Below, one piece after another: positions 47,606-59,279 of a DNA stretch of 64,000 nt (position 1 is the stretch's first letter; each line of letters starts with the position of its first letter). The position numbers were made by a program, and so were the translations under genes. Below the pieces are notes generated by a model that saw only the letters and a list, made by a program, of their open reading frames with translations, was not told where the DNA came from and ran no database searches. The stretch is taken from assembly GCA_911728435.2 (NCBI GenBank), contig OU452199.1:37831253-37895252 (forward strand). The letters run 5' to 3'. Source of the stretch: Apoderus coryli. Lineage: Eukaryota > Arthropoda > Insecta > Coleoptera > Attelabidae.

Positions 47606-48678
47606 ATATTAATAGGTTATTTATTGTTCCTTTGCCGTCGTATTTGTTGTCGTACATTGACATGATATAAACGGGACATGGTGGTAATATTTATGCGTCC
47701 ATCTGTTTTCAATTTCTGATTAATTGGTATTTAATTAAGGACCTAAAACGCAACTTCTTACCTCGAAATCAAGTAATAAAGCAGAGAGAAAATAGAATAT
47801 CAAAAAAAGTATTATCCTACGTAATTCTTTCCTGTATATCTACGTCTCTGAATTGAACTGTGTGCAGCCATATATTTACTATCTGTGGCCCTTTATTGCT
47901 GGACCAGATGCGTAATTAAACGCACTCTCCTGTCGTTTGGGACAGAAGGTTTCCCGTCCTCCAATCAAACGTAATGGTGATTTAAGTGGCCATATAGTGA
48001 GGGGTCAGTTATATTGACACAATTTTGGGAAATTACTTTGCGAACGTTCACAGAAGCCCAACGGCTGTGGTAGCAAACGCAATGGGCAGAGAAAAGATGC
48101 GTTGTCAGTTGCGTGTAATAAATGGGATAAACGAGAGGCTATTACGGATATCCGGCTTTTAGAATTTTGGACAGACATAACAATAAATTGCAATGTTGGT
48201 ATTTGGTGAGGCAGAAACGTTTAAGCTGTTTTTATCTGAACGTGGAATAAAAAGGATAAGCCTGGTCAATATTTAAATGAAATTTAAGAAAATAGTGAAG
48301 TTCTATTCTGGAATATACAGGGTGTCCCGAAATAAACTTAAAATGATTTAAGGTGACATTCTACAAGCCAAAACAAGACTTTTTTTCATATGAACATATA
48401 TCGAAAAATGCTTCGTTTTTCAGATACCTACCCGGGGTGTTATTTGTAAATTCCTGACGATGGGTTTTTAGTAATATTTCCGAAACGCGTCTTGATCTCA
48501 TAATGAAATTTGGCAAAAATTTTTGTAGGATTATTAAAAATATGATATCCCATGGTTAGGAAAATGTCAGATGTAGGTTAGACTGGGGAGGTCAGAACAA
48601 ATTTTGTCCCAACTTTTTTTTTTACCGCTTTTTTACTTTTTATAAAAAGAATAATACATTTAAGACTTTTGTGCATAA
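47606..48678. other. No gene; orphan TIR end
   Basis: AT-rich. TACAGGGTGTCCCGAAATAA at 48317 is a mariner-style terminus whose partner was not found. Confidence 0.4.
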
Positions 48679-48959
48679 TAGTTATTTATTATACAAGGGA
48701 AAAAAGTACTAGATTTTAGCTCGAGGTTGTGTTGTTTCCCGACGCGCAGCGGAGGGAGACAAAAAACCGACAGCTAAAATCTAACTTTTATCCCGTGTAT
48801 GATACACTATTTTTTTCTGAGACGGGAAAAACTTCGATTTAATATTGAAAAAAGTCAGAAAATTATCCAAGTGAAATTTGAAGTTTTAAAAACCTTTCAG
48901 TAATCAAATATCTGTCAATTTCATTCTGTGATTTAATTTAAAATTTGCGAACACTCCAC
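48679..48959. repeat. Direct repeat copy 1 with hairpin end
   Basis: 281 bp starting TAGTTATTTATTATACAAGG and ending GCGAACACTCCAC, repeated at 49181-49437. Near its start, AGTACTAGATTTTAGCTCG faces the inverted AGCTAAAATCTAACTTTTAT, separated by a GC-rich loop (CCCGACGCGCAGCGG), so a strong hairpin can form. Looks like the subterminal part of a DNA element. Confidence 0.65.
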
Positions 48960-49180
48960 AGGAGTCAGTCGAAGCAGCAAAAGTAGCGTCACAAATTATT
49001 GCCAGTTTTGATATATAAAGAAAATGTAACTTTTGTATAATAAAATTTCCTAAAATTAAATATCTACCGTTACTTATGTGTCCGGGAAAACAGTAGGCAC
49101 TTTTTTCCCGGGGATAAAAAGTGACATTTTATTACCTGTCAAGAGAGTAACTATGTCAAACTTTTTTTCCGTCACAGAAA

Positions 49181-49437
49181 TAGTTATTTATTATACAAGG
49201 GAAAAAAGTACTAGATTTTAGCTCGAGGTTGTGTTGGCAAAAAACCGAGAGCTAAAATCTAACTTTTTTCCCGTGTATGATACCCTATTTTTTTCTGAGA
49301 TGGGAAAAATTTCGATTTAATATTGAAAAAAGTCATAAAATTATCCAAGTGAAATTTTAAGTTTTAAAAACCTTTCAGTAATCGAATATCTGTCAATTTC
49401 ATTCTGTGATTTAATTTAAAAATTGCGAACACTCCAC
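49181..49437. repeat. Direct repeat copy 2, loop deleted
   Basis: Second copy of 48679-48959, lacking 24 bp that form the GC-rich hairpin loop in copy 1 and with scattered substitutions. It abuts the LINE fragment at 49438. Confidence 0.65.
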
Positions 49438-49962
49438 CAGGCGTTGCTCATACGGCAATTCTCGTAATTCCAAAGGGATTCTAGTTACTTTTCTTTGTAC
49501 AGGCTCGATGACCTCCACATCTCTCACATAGTAAGGACTCCGAACCGACTGTGCGTACTCCTGTCAGTCCAGTGGTCCGTAAAAGCTATCTGAATTAAAT
49601 AGATTATCGAGTTTGCTTTTTTAACAACTTTAGAGACATGTTTTTCCCACTTCAGGTCTTCGGATATAGTGACTCCAAGGTCCTTGTGTTCGGTCACAGC
49701 ATGGAGCACCCAGCCGCCCAATAGTAATTGTAAATGGGGAGTGTTGATCCTAATATGTAAGACCGTGCACTTCTCAATATTCAAACACACAAGCCAGTCC
49801 TTCGTCCATGACTCAAGTGCCAGCAGATCACTCGTAATCTGTTCGAAATGCATTAGAGGATTGCAATAAATCTTTGCATCGTCCGCATAAAAGTGCACCC
49901 TGGATTGAATCAGTAAAGCCAAGTCACTGACATAAATCAAGAAAAGGAGCGGTATTTTGGAC
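49438..49962 (-). pseudogene. CR1/Jockey-group LINE RT fragment
   Basis: The minus strand reads IPLLFLIYVSDLALL, HFYADDAKIYCNPL (catalytic YADD), CLNIEKCTVLHI, EHKDLGVTISEDLKWEKHVS, then after a frameshift and small deletion near 49550 SPYYVRDVEVIEPVQRKVTR and LPYEQRLVE. It is close in sequence to the RT at 61.75-63.18 kb and probably the same family. 5' sequence before motif B and the 3' end are missing. Confidence 0.75.
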
Positions 49963-50773
49963 GTGAAAAAGTTCTATGACACCAAAAAATACGTTAATTA
50001 GCATTATAAAAGATGTTTTGGTAAACAGATTTTATTATGAATTTAATTATTTATACTTACAACAAAATATAATCCTCAAAAGGCACACCACACTGTTTTT
50101 TGTTTACAAATATAAATTCAAGGTCCAAACACTTTGTTTATCATGCATAAATATGCATAAAAATACGGATGAAAGGCCTAGTGTCTTATGATCGATACAA
50201 AAGGGAAGATTTTGGAAAACAATTAAGCAACCTTCAGCAAAATATTACTGTTTTTGATTATGAGGCTTAACATAGGTACAGATAGTGCTCCTTGTATTAA
50301 TTTAATCGGATATAAAGTGTATTGAAGCAGCATCTAATAAATCTGTAACCAATTGTTTAGCATTTATCTCAGTTCCTTTTGTAGGCTTTAGAAAATGGGT
50401 TTTTAAACCTTCCTTCTTTAACATCTGCAGTGTTATAGCACAGGATGATAGCAAAGCCGAGCAATATTGTGTTATATATTATAATATCGGCAAAGTAAAG
50501 CACCTATGCCAATAGATTAGAAGGTCTTTTTAGAGTTTACTTATGGGACGTATAAAATTACCTTATTCTTATCGCCAAATCCTTTGTATCTGGGCGTGTA
50601 TTTGTACAGGCACTTGATTTTCGTTCCAATTTATACGGAGAAATGTGCCTTTTAAAAGTTTAAAGGTAATATTTATTTTGCATTAGAAAAACGCCACACA
50701 AGAAGAGGATACGATAATAAAGGGTGTCCGAATAAGAACGCCGGTTTTAAGTTTTAAATAAAACATAGACAGT
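49963..50773. other. No recognisable gene
   Basis: AT-rich. A worn terminus-like GGGTGTCCGAATAAGAACG lies near 50722. Confidence 0.35.
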
Positions 50774-51823
50774 ATGTAGGGGAGGGTGGGGCAAGTGAGA
50801 CACCTTAAGGTTTGACGGCATATAACTTTTTTATTTCTATAAATGCAACAACGCGTTTTGGATGGAAAAAATCTTCAATGCTTTAGCAATCAACTCATCA
50901 CTAAAAACTAAACAAAATACTTTATAAAAAAATATTCTTTGAATTAAAAAAAAAACGACTCTCTTGCCCCAGGGAATGGGGTAAGTGAGTCACTAATACG
51001 GGGCAGTGAGTCCTTATGCAATTTATTAACGGCAGTTGTCACAAACATAATTATTGGACCCTGGTTCGTTATCTGAACACTTTTCATACATCCAGGAATT
51101 ACATTTTATGCAACTGATCCATGGTGATAAGTGTCACCATACGTTTCGTGACAAAACACGCATAGTGTGGCTTTCTCTTCTTCTGATATCATTGCTGGCA
51201 CTCCTGATGTAGATTTCATGTTTTTTTTTTCAAATTTTTATTTTTTATGAATTTTTCAACACTTGCACTTGGCTCTGGTTTACCAAGATTCTTTTTGACC
51301 AATTTAACTTTAGGTGTATTCAGTTTCTCTTTCAACTTCTCTTCTAGTTGGTCCTTGTAAGGGGAACTGCCTTTATGATAAATATACACATACTATGTAT
51401 TGTGTAAGATTAAAACCAAAAATTTATAGCTAATTATCGTAGATACTGTTCGCACAAACGTGGGGCAAGTAAGTCATAGCCAAGACTCACTTGCCCCAGC
51501 CTGACCTCAAAATCTTTAAAATTAGTGTAAAATAATACAAGTAAATCTGACAACAGTCTAGGTATCACGCGGTATTGCTAAAATGTTAGGTTATATGCTG
51601 CTTAGAATAGAATATCTGGATAATGCGTTTAAATTGTGAAAAATCCTTATGCAACACATCGTAAATATTATACTGCAATATGATGAGAACAAAAAAAAAT
51701 TATATTTACCTTCTTTTTAATATTTTCGGCGACTTTTTCACCGACACGATGCGGCTGCCGATGCCGGTACGGAACTAAGCTGTCTTGATTGTTTTCGCCG
51801 GTGTTGCCACTAGTCCCCTACAT
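50774..51823. mobile_element. Pogo-like DNA element derivative
   Basis: The ends match as ATGTAGGGGAGGGTGGGGCA and, inverted, ATGTAGGGGACTAGTGGCAA. A TA boundary can be placed before GGGG on each side. Inside, GGGGCAAGTGAG-type motifs recur near 50797, 50978 and 50999, and as an inverted pair at 51462-51500. It still encodes the C-terminal tail of a transposase on the minus strand (51032-51380). The catalytic region is deleted, so it would depend on a helper. Confidence 0.55.
51032..51380 (-). pseudogene. Transposase C-terminal tail with PHD-like zinc finger
   Basis: The minus strand reads SSPYKDQLEEKLKEKL, a lysine-rich basic linker, ISEEEKATLCVFCHETYGD, then after a one-base frameshift WISCIKCNSWMYEKCSD and NNYVCDNC. 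The spacing C-x2-C ... W-x2-C-x2-C ... C ... C-x2-C is that of the PHD-like finger at the C-terminus of many pogo/jerky-type DDE transposases. The position usually occupied by H (W.H..C) is Y here. Only the tail survives. Confidence 0.55.
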
Positions 51824-52663
51824 AAAGTAAAGAATACAGTCGTTTTTTCAAAAAAGAAAAGGTTTCCGGAAATATTTTCGGAAACGTCAGTTGGTGTTTA
51901 TAGAGATGAGCTTTTGACGTGTTAGCCGCATCTGTGACTATGACTTCGTCAAGAAATCTTCTCACATCAATTTGCTAATTAACGTTTTCCTTTAATGGAC
52001 CTATCAAACCACCCTCGTATAAACATTGCAACAAAAGCCACTTTACGTACTAAAGCCGCACCAACCTGCCATACAAAACAAACTATAAACTCTTAGGCAT
52101 AATGTTGTGTTTAATTTTATAGAGAAACCTTAAGCTTATGCAATTTAGCAAATCCAATTAACAAGTACTTGTCATTTTAACCTTTTTCGACATTATAATC
52201 ACAACGTAATCTACCTGAAGCAACTGTTAACTGTTTGTTTAACATAATTTCCACTTTGTTTACTTCGGCATTTTAGTTAGGTTGACTTGCATGTATGTAA
52301 AACTATACCTGACAAATATTTTAACAGCCATCGAGATTTATTAACACAAAGGAGAAGTCCGTCGGTGTTCATTTAATGTTTTTTTCTTGTTTTATGTTTC
52401 ATTGATTTTGATGCAAAAATATTTACATGCTTAAGTAGTTTAGACGTTAGGTAGTTAGGTACGTTCTATAACGAGAAGATTGAATAAATTGTTCAGGGGG
52501 TAATTCTTGATTAATCTCACTCTGCCACTACATTGTAAAACTCCCAAGTATCTTGACTATCCCTAGAGGTGCGACAGTGGCGTTTCTATCAAACCAAAAA
52601 AAAAATATCTCTTGTAATCCTTCAATAAAAAAAAATATATTTACGAATGGGTATAACCCAGTA
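51824..52663. other. No recognisable gene
   Basis: AT-rich and non-coding. Nothing identified. Confidence 0.35.
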
Positions 52664-52824
52664 TACATGGTGTTTCAAAAATACGCCGCAATAATTAAGG
52701 GGATGATTTCTCCGAAAATACATTGTTTCCAAGAAACAAGCTGTTTTTAATTAAGTCAAAAAATATCTCATTACCGATTTATTTGAAATTTGGGAGCATT
52801 GTTGCTAGAAATAGGGAGCTTATA
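52664..52824 (-). repeat. TIR-type repeat interrupted by the DD41D element
   Basis: It begins TACATGGTGTTTCAAAAAT and includes AGAAATAGGGAGCTTAT, the inverted form of the block at 290 and 32640. The expected continuation, GACCCTAACTAGATCAAAAT, resumes at 55375 after the transposon. This shows that the transposon inserted into a pre-existing copy of the family. Confidence 0.6.
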
Positions 52825-53405
52825 CAGGGTGATTCATTATGGTTGCAACAAACGAAAACTGGAGATTCCTGAAAACAATTCAAGCAATTTTTGCCATTGG
52901 ACCCATGTCCGCAAATGCTTCGTTATCGAGGTACATGTTGTCCAAATTTAATGGTTAAATTAACTTTTTTGTTCATTTCTCAAAAACTAGCTAACCGATT
53001 TTGATGAAATTTTACATGCATTTGAGGACAGATAACCTAAAATATTCTGAATTATTTTGGCTTTCATTAACTGTTCAGTAGCGTAGATATAGGGGGCATT
53101 TGGATAAATTTTACACATAAATTAGTTAAACACAGCTTTGACAAGCTTCATTATTTTAAATTATTACTTTTTTAAAAAGAGCAACTTATAAGCTACAAAA
53201 AAGTTGTGGTTTCTACCATTTTTATGGAAACCGATAAATTGCAAGTTAATGGTAGATTTAAATCAAAATAACGTTTACCATAAATCAAAATGAAAAATCA
53301 AAGTTGCCGTGGAAAACGATTTAATAATATCAAATTACTTAACAACAAATTTTAAGGCCTATCAGTGCAATTAACAATTTAACAGTAAAAAAACTAAACT
53401 CGATA

Positions 53406-54460
53406 TTAAAATAAGAAAATTAATAACAACTGTTCAAACTGCCCTCCATTGACAGTAATGCACATTTTACATCTTTCAACTAATGACTTTGTAGCTCTAA
53501 TAAGGATATTATGATTGTTTCTTATTTTCCTAGCAGCTTCATGAACTATCTCCAGTAGTAGGTTTTCATTTATAATTGGTACACTGTAAACCAATTGTTT
53601 CATGTACCCCCTTAAAAAGAAGTCGACCGGATTCAGATCCGGGGATCTTGGAGGCCATTCAATGGAACCTCCCAAACCAATCAAATTGTTTCCAAAGAGT
53701 TGATTTAAAACTTTAGTTAGTTGTCTACCACGGTGCGCAGGGGCTCCGTCATGTTGATACCACATGTTTTGAACAATATTCAGAGGTACATCCTCAATAA
53801 GGCGGTTGTGTAGAAAAAGACTGTATTGATTTGAGTTTAAATGCCCATTAATTACGAACAACGGCAATAATTTATTGTTAAACATGCCACCCCAAACATT
53901 GATACTAAAACGTTCTTGAAAATTTCGCGGCCTAATAGCACGAGGGTTGTTTAAAGACTATACATGTTCATTATGGTTTGTATTTATACCATCTCTCGTA
54001 AAAATTGCTTCATCTGGCCAGAGCACTTTCTCTAAAAATCTTTCATCTTCTTGATGCTTACCAAGAACCCAATTACAAAATAGTAGGCGCCTTTCACTGT
54101 CTCCAGGATGTAGGGCCTGGACATCTTGATGATGATAGAGATAGAGCATTTCTCGATTTAATAGTCTCCAAACCGTTGTTCGAGGTAATGCCAATTGAGT
54201 TGGTATTCTTCTAGTGCTTATTTTCGGATCGTCTAAAACTATATCCACTATGTTTTCTTCAGTTTCAATATTTAGACGATGCGGTCGTTTGTTAACACTA
54301 GGTAAAATGCTCCCTATCGTTCTAAGCCTGTGAAATGTAACCGTCCATGTTTTGTGATATGGATTACGTCTATTAGGATAACTAATTTGGAATTCTCTGG
54401 CCGCTGCTCTTGCATCGCATTACACAAACATATTCTTCAATTGAAAAACTCATTTTAATT
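53406..54460 (-). pseudogene. DD41D transposase, broken
   Basis: It starts MSFSIEEYV near 54455, shifts frame near 54420, then continues EFQISYPNRRNPYHKTW, TRRIPTQLALPRTTVWRLLN (second helix-turn-helix) and FLEKVLWPDEAIFTRDG (first D). After a TAG near 53958, where W is likely, it reads MWYQHDGAPAHRGR (second D) and SPDLNPVDFFLRG (third D). 41 residues separate the last two aspartates. It ends GGQFEQLLLIFLF. One frameshift and one stop are the visible lesions, so catalytic residues survive in a dead gene. Confidence 0.85.
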
Positions 54461-54741
54461 TAGAAAAAAACATTCGCAATATTAAAAACAACTACGAAAT
54501 AATAAAACAATTTTAACTATTTAAATTTGTTGCTGTAAAAGTTTTTTTTATTGTTGCGGCATTCGTTTTCCATGGCAACTTTGATTTTTCATTTGGTTTT
54601 CTGGTAAACGTTATTTTGATTTAAATCTACCATTAACTTGCAATTTATCGGTTTCCACAAAAATGGTAGAAATCACAACATCGACGTAATTAACTTTTTT
54701 GTAGCTTATAAGTTGCTCTTTTTAAAAAAGTAATAATTTAA

Positions 54742-55041
54742 CTCTCTAATTTGATGTGGCTCATCATTATTGTATAATGTCGAAGTACATATTTATAATT
54801 CTAGATTAAGATAAGATTTGTCCTATATGTTTGTCTAATGTTCTTAGGTTAAGTTAGGCTAGGGTTATTTGGGTTAGCTGAACAGGCGGCTACTTAGTAG
54901 TCAGCACTGAATCTCGCCCTTTGGGGATATAAACTTGGGAAAATGTAAAAAAAAAATCACACTAGTTTTGTTATATTATATTTATAATTGTTTTTTTTTT
55001 TGTATTTTGTATCCTCAATAAAGGCCTTTATTATTATTATT
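54742..55041 (+). mobile_element. LINE 3'-end insertion in the transposon's right arm
   Basis: The left arm predicts TAATTTAAAATAATGAAGC here. Instead, after TAATTTAA, 300 bp of unrelated sequence ends CCTCAATAAAGGCC then (TTA)n, and the arm resumes AATAATGAAGC. The insert is the 3' untranslated end of a LINE with polyadenylation signal and triplet tail. It also contains degenerate TTAGG-like runs (near 54846). Confidence 0.75.
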
Positions 55042-55430
55042 AAATAATGAAGCTTGGCAAAGCTGTCTTTAATTAATTTATGTGTAAAATTTACCCAAAT
55101 GCCCCCTATATCTACGCCAATGAACAGTTCATGAAAGCCAAAATAATGCAGATTATTTTAGGTTATCGGTCCCCAAATGCATGTAAAATTTTCTCGAAAT
55201 CGGTTAGCTAGTTTTTGAGAAATGAACAAGAAATTTAATTTGACTACTAAATTTGGACACCCTGTATCTCGCCGAACCATTTGCGGACATGGAGTCAATG
55301 GCAAAAAATGCCTAAATCACATTCAGCAATCTCCAGTTTTCGTTTGTTGCAACCATAATGAATCACCCTGTATATGACCCTAACTAGATCAAAATTATTA
55401 AGTTATTAATTAATTAATAATATTTTGTCC

Positions 55431-57059
55431 TAAAAACAATCAAAACATGGGTTTGAAAACTGTTTAAAACGCTGAAATTCTAACTTTGCCCAAACCGTTA
55501 ACCTTTAATTTATTTGCGAAAGCACCTCGTCTGATTCAAAGAGAAATCAGTAGGAACCGTAGAAGGACAGCAAGCAATATGTCCTTTCCTTCCTTCCTTC
55601 TCTATTTTTTGGCCTCTACACTTAGGTAATACAGCCATCTTTGTAATTCTTGGACCTACAGTTTAGCGTGGAATCCGAACCACGGTCATCGACCGCCAGA
55701 TGCCAGCACCCACGACTATATAGTGAATAACTACTTGGCATAGGCAGGTCTACCGACTCGACCGGGAGCACCGTCCACCCATCCAACCACCATCCACGCG
55801 ACTAGATACTGCGATATCATAATCACGTCGATGCGCGCTTGCACATGTGGGCATCTCCCGGCCCAAAAAGCAATATGTCACGGATCGTTGTCTTCACGCC
55901 TGTGTTTTGCAAATGCACCAATCAATCTCTCAATTTTAGCCAGAATTATGTGCAAAATTCAACACCACGTTTCTAGAATACTGAGCCGTATTAGGACTGA
56001 TAGTCCAAGTAGAATTAATAGATTATTTAGTCAGAGTTTTGCCTAATCATAGGGCAACTCCTGTTACCCGGACATCGTCAGAACTAACAAACCATTAGGT
56101 TTTTCGTGCATTTGCGATCCAACACAAATAGACGCATCCATGACAAAATAATTTACTATAAATTTAATTAATTCATTTAAATTTACTGTAATTTTTCATC
56201 GCCAGAGTCTAATAATAATAAATTATCCAATGAACCATTCACGTTGTTAATATGTATTTTTGAAAATGATGATGTCAGTATGGCCCTGACTTTTCAGTAG
56301 TTCAAGTTCCTATTCTGATTGTTTATTATTCAGTTCTTATGACCATAAGTAGAAGGATTAGGAAAAAATACTACAGGAGTGTAGAAGGAATCTTAACATG
56401 ATCAATACCAAATTAATTAATTTAAAAAAAATGAGCCGCACAATACAATTTACAATATACCTCAAAGTACCGGCAAAAGTCAAATATAAAAAAAATCATT
56501 TTACATTAAATAAACATTTGAGATAAAAATCCCTCAGACTCAAATAATGATAGATGACATTTTTATGAAATTCCTTATTTCCAGACACAACAAAACCAAC
56601 GCAAAAGCATGTCTAGTGATTTTTTTATTGTTCTCAATGGAACAGCTTTCTAACAAATGCCGGGTGAAGAGAGAAGCTAGTAAACGATTATTGTTACAAA
56701 TATCTGTCAAGTGGTTGGATTTCCGGTCGTTGGAATTCGTATCAAAGGAATAGGTTTCCTACCTATATGGAAGTAAATCTGTGATTTATGGTATTATCTG
56801 CCGTGTTTTGTTTAAACACGTGCTTCAAAACATTGAAATTGAGAATATATACCAACATTTTTTATAAGCCTTCGGAATTCGTTTTAAAATAAGGGCGAAT
56901 AGAATTGACCTCAGATAAATGAGAAAAGTTCAGAGTTTTGTAAAACAAAAGCTTCTAAAGTGTTTACGATAATAATTGTGATAGTTTTCCAGTTTTGTTA
57001 TAGGTTAGTATAAAGCCACACTACATTTAAAAAATATTTTCAAATATACAAGGTGATAT
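55431..57059. other. No recognisable gene; GC-richer patch
   Basis: 55660-55900 is richer in G and C and may be the 5' or untranslated part of an unidentified retroelement. A 71-codon ORF at 55831-56046 has no known features. The rest is AT-rich. Confidence 0.35.
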
Positions 57060-57820
57060 ACAGGATAAGAATGGGATAGCATAGGAATCTTGGAAACGGT
57101 AGGAGCTTCAAGGTCGGTTAAATTAGAGAAAAGTTGTACAATTTAAACTCTTTTTAAATGGTATTTTCAAAATTAAACTTACTTTGGCTGTTTTCGAGAA
57201 TTTTTCAAAAAACGATTTTTTGCGATTTTTATATAAAAAATGAAAAGCACTTTCTCATTGTTACTTTTTGAGGAGAAAAATATAGCGTGTGGAAAATTTC
57301 ACTACAACGTTTCGTTTTTGAAAAACCATCATTAACATCGTTTTTTTTTAATACGGTCCTGAATTTCTTATTGTTAAATTTCACGCCATTTTTAATTCAA
57401 AAATTGGTGATATATCACATGTAATCGTTTAAATAAGTTTTCAGTGTTTTTTGGCTGTTATTTAAAATTATTAAAGAAAAATCGCCATAGTTTGGCACTT
57501 AACTGGCTGAATGCAGAGTAGTACGTTTTGCAAAAACATTCATTCGTCGTTATTTATTATTAATTGACAATATATTTCTGTCTCAGTACAACATTTTAGT
57601 CAGTACGCGGTTTTTTAAATTTAGTTGAAATTTTTGTGCTTTTTGAAGAAGATGAATGTTTAACGCAAAATAAATGCTACACTATGGCAATTTTTCTTCA
57701 ATAATTTTTAATAACAGCTGAAAACACTGAAAACTTGTTTAAATCATTATATGTCATACACCACCTACTTTTTAATTGAAAATGGCTTTAAATTTAACAA
57801 TAAAAAATCCAGGGCTGTAG
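57060..57820. repeat. Inverted PLE-terminus-like repeat family
   Basis: 57060-57480 matches 15195-15600 in direct orientation. 57690-57815 is an inverted copy of part of it, sharing ACAGCTGAAAACACTGAAAA and TTAACAATAAAAAATCCAGG. A degenerate hammerhead (57299-57342) lies in the first arm. The layout repeats the head-to-head pairs at 3.4 and 31.6 kb. Confidence 0.5.
57299..57342 (-). ncRNA. Degenerate hammerhead-like motif
   Basis: The minus strand reads TTAATGATGG, a GTTTTT/AAAAAC stem-loop, then GAAACGTT. The stem and GAAA match the motif at 15438-15482, but the first core block is further worn. Inactivity is expected. Confidence 0.35.
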
Positions 57821-57824
57821 TTAA

Positions 57825-57990
57825 AAAACCAACCCACCCCCCTCAATGCACTTTTGAAATGTGTCCATTGTTGTTTGTAAGGCCGATTTGACAAGAATCC
57901 AGCGATGATCTGAGCTTTCAGTTGTTGCAGATCGTCCAAGTTGCGTAGCGTAGACCAAATCCTTGACCATGTCCCCAGCCAAAAATTGCA
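57825..57990 (-). pseudogene. Possible Tc1/mariner transposase tail
   Basis: In two minus-strand frames one can read DLQQLKAQI and TMDTFQKCIEGGG, patterns that fit the end of Tc1/mariner-type transposases (L..l...I ... f..CI...GG). Frame changes are needed and no catalytic motif or terminus is visible, so the call is tentative. Confidence 0.3.
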
Positions 57991-59167
57991 AAATGTTGAT
58001 TTTTAGTACTTATTGTCAAATACATGTTTGTGAATATTTTATTTATTTTTTTTTGCATGTTGAAGGCACATGTATTAAAATTGTTTTTAATTTTTCTTTA
58101 TTAAAGATAATTTGGAAATGAGAGAAAAGTGAGTGGCGTTTAATGAATTTGAAAAAGAGTATTTTTGTCACTAATTTTGGCCAAGTGCCCCACGAATTCC
58201 ACTGGATTTAATCAAAACAACTTCATCACCATGTATTTAGGAAACAACGCATGTACGGACCTATGTTTATATAAGCACTTTTTTCATAAAATTACCTAAG
58301 CAATAACCTCCTTATTTTGTCAAAAAGTAGGTACTCAATACCCAATGAAATTTGAAGTCATTAAAATCTGCTATAATAGGTAGGTACCTACCTAAACCTA
58401 AATATCCGCCGCACATCATTTTAGGTAAACTGATATCTATGAAACCGGAACTCACTGTTACATGTGTTATGAACGTCAAACTGTCTTGTTCTATTAAAAA
58501 CCACATGTCGATCATTTTTCTTAATATCCATTTTAGGGTTGCCAAATTCAAAAATTTAAATAAAACAGCAGAGAATGTAAATTTAAAATGATTTAGTAAG
58601 TAGGGACAGGAAAATTCGAGAAGAGAAACAATGATATGAACATTGTATATTAACTCGATATTTAGATCAGGTTATTGCACGAAACAAATGCGAAAAATGT
58701 TAGGGGGTAAATCCTTATTGAAAATAGAGAGTAGTTTTTCTTATAAACGTCAGGTCTAAAATTCACCAGAGTTATGCTCCCCAAAAATGAGGAAATTAAG
58801 AGCGCTTGAAGAACACTACCATTACTATTTGTTTTAAGAGAACTTTTAAAAAACTTGCACCACAGATTCACTTAGAAACATTTTTTTATATACAACTTTT
58901 CCCAGAAAACCTACCATGATTAATACTAAATCAGGTTATCTCTGATTGTTAACGCTTAAACACTCTCTGATCGATGGCTATTATGGACGGCTTGCAACAT
59001 CAATAACTAATACAAGTACTCATTTTTTGTGACCACTTAAAACTAATGAAGTTTTTGACCTTAAGCCTTTATGGTTTACTACATTTGGTAGTAAAAACTC
59101 AGTAAGTATGTGTTCAAAATGAGTATAATCCATAACAGTTGAAAATCGTGTCCTCATATAATCAAAT
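57991..59167. other. No recognisable gene
   Basis: AT-rich. ACAACGCATGTACGGACCTATG near 58240 is a weak match to the TIR-type repeat at 1535 and 32740. Confidence 0.35.
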
Positions 59168-59231
59168 ATGTAGAAATTTTGAATTATTGGGTTATAGGAC
59201 AATACTTAAGAAAAAACTCTTATTTCATAAA

Positions 59232-59279
59232 AATGCGACGTTTCGTAGTTCTTTATTACTACTTCTTCAAGCACTGAAA
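59232..59279 (-). ncRNA. Hammerhead-like motif, left terminus
   Basis: The minus strand reads AGTGC-TTGAAGA, a stem-loop GTAG-TAATAAAGAA-CTAC, then GAAACGTC-GCATT. Stem I (AGTGC/GCATT) and stem II pair well and GAAA is intact. The first core base is T, not C. The identical change in the partner arm shows that it was present before insertion. Confidence 0.5.

Larger units (their letters stand above)
52825..55370 (-). mobile_element. Decayed DD41D mariner-type transposon
   Basis: The ends read CAGGGTGATTCATTATGGTT and, inverted, the same. The arms run about 495 bp (52825-53319) and about 508 bp (54563-55370 without a 300-bp LINE insert). The broken transposase lies on the minus strand between them. 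Comparison with the uninterrupted host repeat fits a TA duplication if the element starts TACAGGG. It is related to, but clearly diverged from, the intact element at 36319-38404. Confidence 0.85.

Noticed and set aside
54840..54880. Telomeric TTAGG array
   Set aside because: Only a few degenerate copies, lying inside a LINE 3' end.
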